The notes under the pieces were generated by a model, which saw only the letters and a program-made list of their open reading frames with translations, ran no database searches and was not told the origin of the DNA. A stretch of DNA of 7,145 bases, from contig SFCY01000116.1 of NCBI GenBank assembly GCA_004558865.1, positions 1 through 7,145 of the forward strand. Reading direction: 5' to 3'. Source of the DNA: Bacteroidales bacterium (lineage in GTDB: Bacteria; Bacteroidota; Bacteroidia; Bacteroidales; Bacteroidaceae). The position numbers were made by a program, and so were the translations under genes. This document shows, in pieces, positions 6,587-7,145 of this stretch; the first letter of the stretch is position 1, and every line of letters begins with the position of its first letter.

Positions 6587-6708
6587 CCGCCAACCGGCGC
6601 CAAGCCAACAATGCCGCGCGCCACAGGCCGAACAGCAACGCCGCCCCCCCCGACTGCCCACCATGGGAAACCGCCACAGCGCATGTTCCGCTTCATGCGC
6701 ATAGGCGC

Positions 6709-6731
6709 AAAAAAAGAGTGAAACTCTTCAC
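6709..6731 (-). terminator. Intrinsic terminator on the minus strand
   Basis: Reading the minus strand, AAGAGT (6728-6723) pairs with ACTCTT (6719-6714), or alternatively GTGAA (6731-6727) with TTCAC (6722-6718). A T-run ends at 6709 (seven T in all, 6715-6709). No minus-strand protein gene lies upstream to explain it, which supports the small-RNA call. Confidence 0.55.
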
Positions 6732-6806
6732 AGAGTCCCACCCAGGGTAATACATTAAAAAAAGATATACATGATTATTTAATGAACAGAAATGTCATGC
6801 ATCACG

Positions 6807-6834
6807 GTCGGACAAGCACGACTGCCTATCCGAC
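6807..6834 (-). other. 12-bp hairpin within the small-RNA candidate
   Basis: GTCGGATAGGCA (6834-6823 on the minus strand) pairs along its whole length with TGCTTGTCCGAC (6818-6807), with two G-T wobble pairs, around the tetraloop GTCG. The wobbles form G-U pairs only in the minus-strand transcript. On the plus strand they become A-C mismatches, so RNA folding is favoured from the minus strand. Confidence 0.6.
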
Positions 6835-6941
6835 ACCTAAAATCCAAAAGACGACGAAACGGTGACGGCTCAAACGCCGCCAGCGCTCGCTCTAATCGTT
6901 GGAAATCCACAATTCTGATTATCCCTTGAACTTTGGTACTG

Positions 6942-6971
6942 CAAAGATAGTAATTTTTTCAAAACCACAAA
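6942..6971 (-). promoter_or_regulatory. Bacteroidota-type promoter for the small-RNA candidate
   Basis: On the minus strand TTTG (6971-6968), an 18-base spacer and TATCTTTG (6949-6942) give the best -33/-7 match in the window. It points left toward the MATE 3' end, where no minus-strand protein gene exists. Confidence 0.65.
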
Positions 6972-7088
6972 AGAAAACACCCATTTATTTTATCGGAATG
7001 TCCATATTTCTTTGGTTTGGCTCCTACAGACTATGAAAAACTACACCCTGTCTTTTTTTAAATATGGTTGACACCTCAAAAAGAAAAG

Positions 7089-7145
7089 ATGGAAAAGAAA
7101 AAAGAGAGGCTCCAATCCCTATTGGATCGCAGTAAGTTAGAGAAG
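7089..7145 (+). CDS. Partial reading frame at right edge, unidentified
   Basis: An ATG at 7089 opens a frame that stays open for all 19 codons to the window edge, encoding a Lys/Glu-rich start (MEKKKERLQSLLDRSKLEK). The purine-rich stretch before the ATG (AAAAAGAAAAG) and the AT-rich upstream DNA are compatible with a gene start, and an in-frame stop at 7059-7061 limits how far upstream it could begin. No family can be assigned from 19 residues. No good -7 promoter element is visible; the nearest is a one-mismatch TATGGTTG at 7063-7070. Confidence 0.4.
   Translation, partial: MEKKKERLQSLLDRSKLEK

Larger units (their letters stand above)
6709..6936 (-). ncRNA. Candidate structured small RNA (unidentified)
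   Basis: The minus strand here has a complete transcription unit without a gene. A near-ideal promoter predicts a start near 6936, and a hairpin with a seven-T run predicts an end near 6709, giving a transcript of about 225 nt. Inside are a 7-bp hairpin (6882-6863), a 12-bp hairpin with tetraloop (6834-6807) close to the centre, and an 8-bp hairpin with a 20-base loop (6802-6767). AGGGATAAT near the 5' end (6926-6918) can pair with ATTACCCT near the 3' end (6751-6744) apart from one bulged A, closing the molecule. Only frames of 5-20 codons are present. The closed rod with an apical hairpin recalls 6S RNA, but I cannot match it to any known family by eye. The ends are inferred. It could also be the relic leader of a lost gene. 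Confidence 0.5.
6587..7088. other. Right intergenic region; no protein gene seen
   Basis: Downstream of the MATE stop codon, the first 120 bases are GC-rich and include a run of eight C (6644-6651) and a hairpin TGCGC/GCGCA (6696-6709). From about 6710 the composition turns AT-rich. No open frame of convincing size or content occurs on either strand. The central part carries the minus-strand small-RNA candidate described separately. The remainder (6972-7088) is AT-rich and contains a 12-codon frame at 7033-7071 that I do not call. Confidence 0.6.

Noticed and set aside
6644..6651. Run of eight C as a possible phase-variation tract
   Set aside because: It lies after the MATE stop codon in non-coding DNA and not between a visible promoter and start codon, so slippage would have no evident effect.
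5231..6664. 477-codon minus-strand frame opposite the MATE gene
   Set aside because: It is a low-complexity Ala/Gly/His/Glu-rich shadow with no recognisable family; the plus-strand MATE protein is clear.
7033..7071. 12-codon frame (MKNYTLSFFKYG) before the right-edge gene, a possible leader peptide
   Set aside because: It has no run of regulatory codons and no attenuator hairpin after it; chance is likelier in AT-rich DNA.
6587..7145. Insertion sequence or integration boundary at the right side
   Set aside because: I see no terminal inverted repeats, target duplication or recognisable transposase; the composition shift alone is normal for an intergenic region.

Overview
The window looks chromosomal and comes from a member of the Bacteroidota, most likely the order Bacteroidales and perhaps a GC-rich Prevotellaceae. 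Three things point there. Promoter elements match the group's -7 consensus TAnnTTTG (TACTTTTG, TATTTTTG, TATCTTTG). None of the start codons has a clear Shine-Dalgarno sequence. The proteins have typical Bacteroidales forms: a LATSC lipobox, a HAMP-less histidine kinase with a KETAHQLGTP H-box, and a MATE protein starting MSNQIDMLHGPLAGKL. The species is not identifiable by eye. Coding DNA is GC-rich; the flanks (1-370 and about 6700-7090) are clearly more AT-rich.

Layout. Positions 1-370 hold no convincing gene, only hairpins, two of them terminator-like on the + strand. A minus-strand pair follows: mlaE-like permease (1157-1915) and mlaF-like ATPase (371-1153), 3 bases apart, closed by a terminator whose loop contains the mlaF stop codon. 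A divergent promoter region of about 115 bases separates this pair from a plus-strand series: lptB (2031-2888), an orphan sensor histidine kinase (2932-4101), an OmpA-family lipoprotein (4255-5136, with its own promoter candidate) and a MATE transporter (5237-6586, preceded by two strong hairpins). The stretch 6587-7088 has no protein gene, but its minus strand carries a good promoter, several hairpins and a T-rich terminator, which together look like an unannotated structured small RNA of about 225 nt. A partial reading frame starts at 7089 and runs off the right edge.

How the genes fit together. Most of the window concerns the cell envelope. MlaFE is the inner-membrane engine of phospholipid traffic with the outer membrane, LptB powers lipopolysaccharide export, the OmpA-like lipoprotein probably tethers the outer membrane to peptidoglycan, and MATE is a drug/cation antiporter. 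The kinase has no response regulator here. No MCE (MlaD), MlaB or MlaC gene, and no other Lpt component, lies in the window, so both ABC systems must be completed elsewhere.

I found no dramatic new system such as a defence island, CRISPR array or mobile element. The best candidate for something undescribed is the small RNA at 6709-6936.
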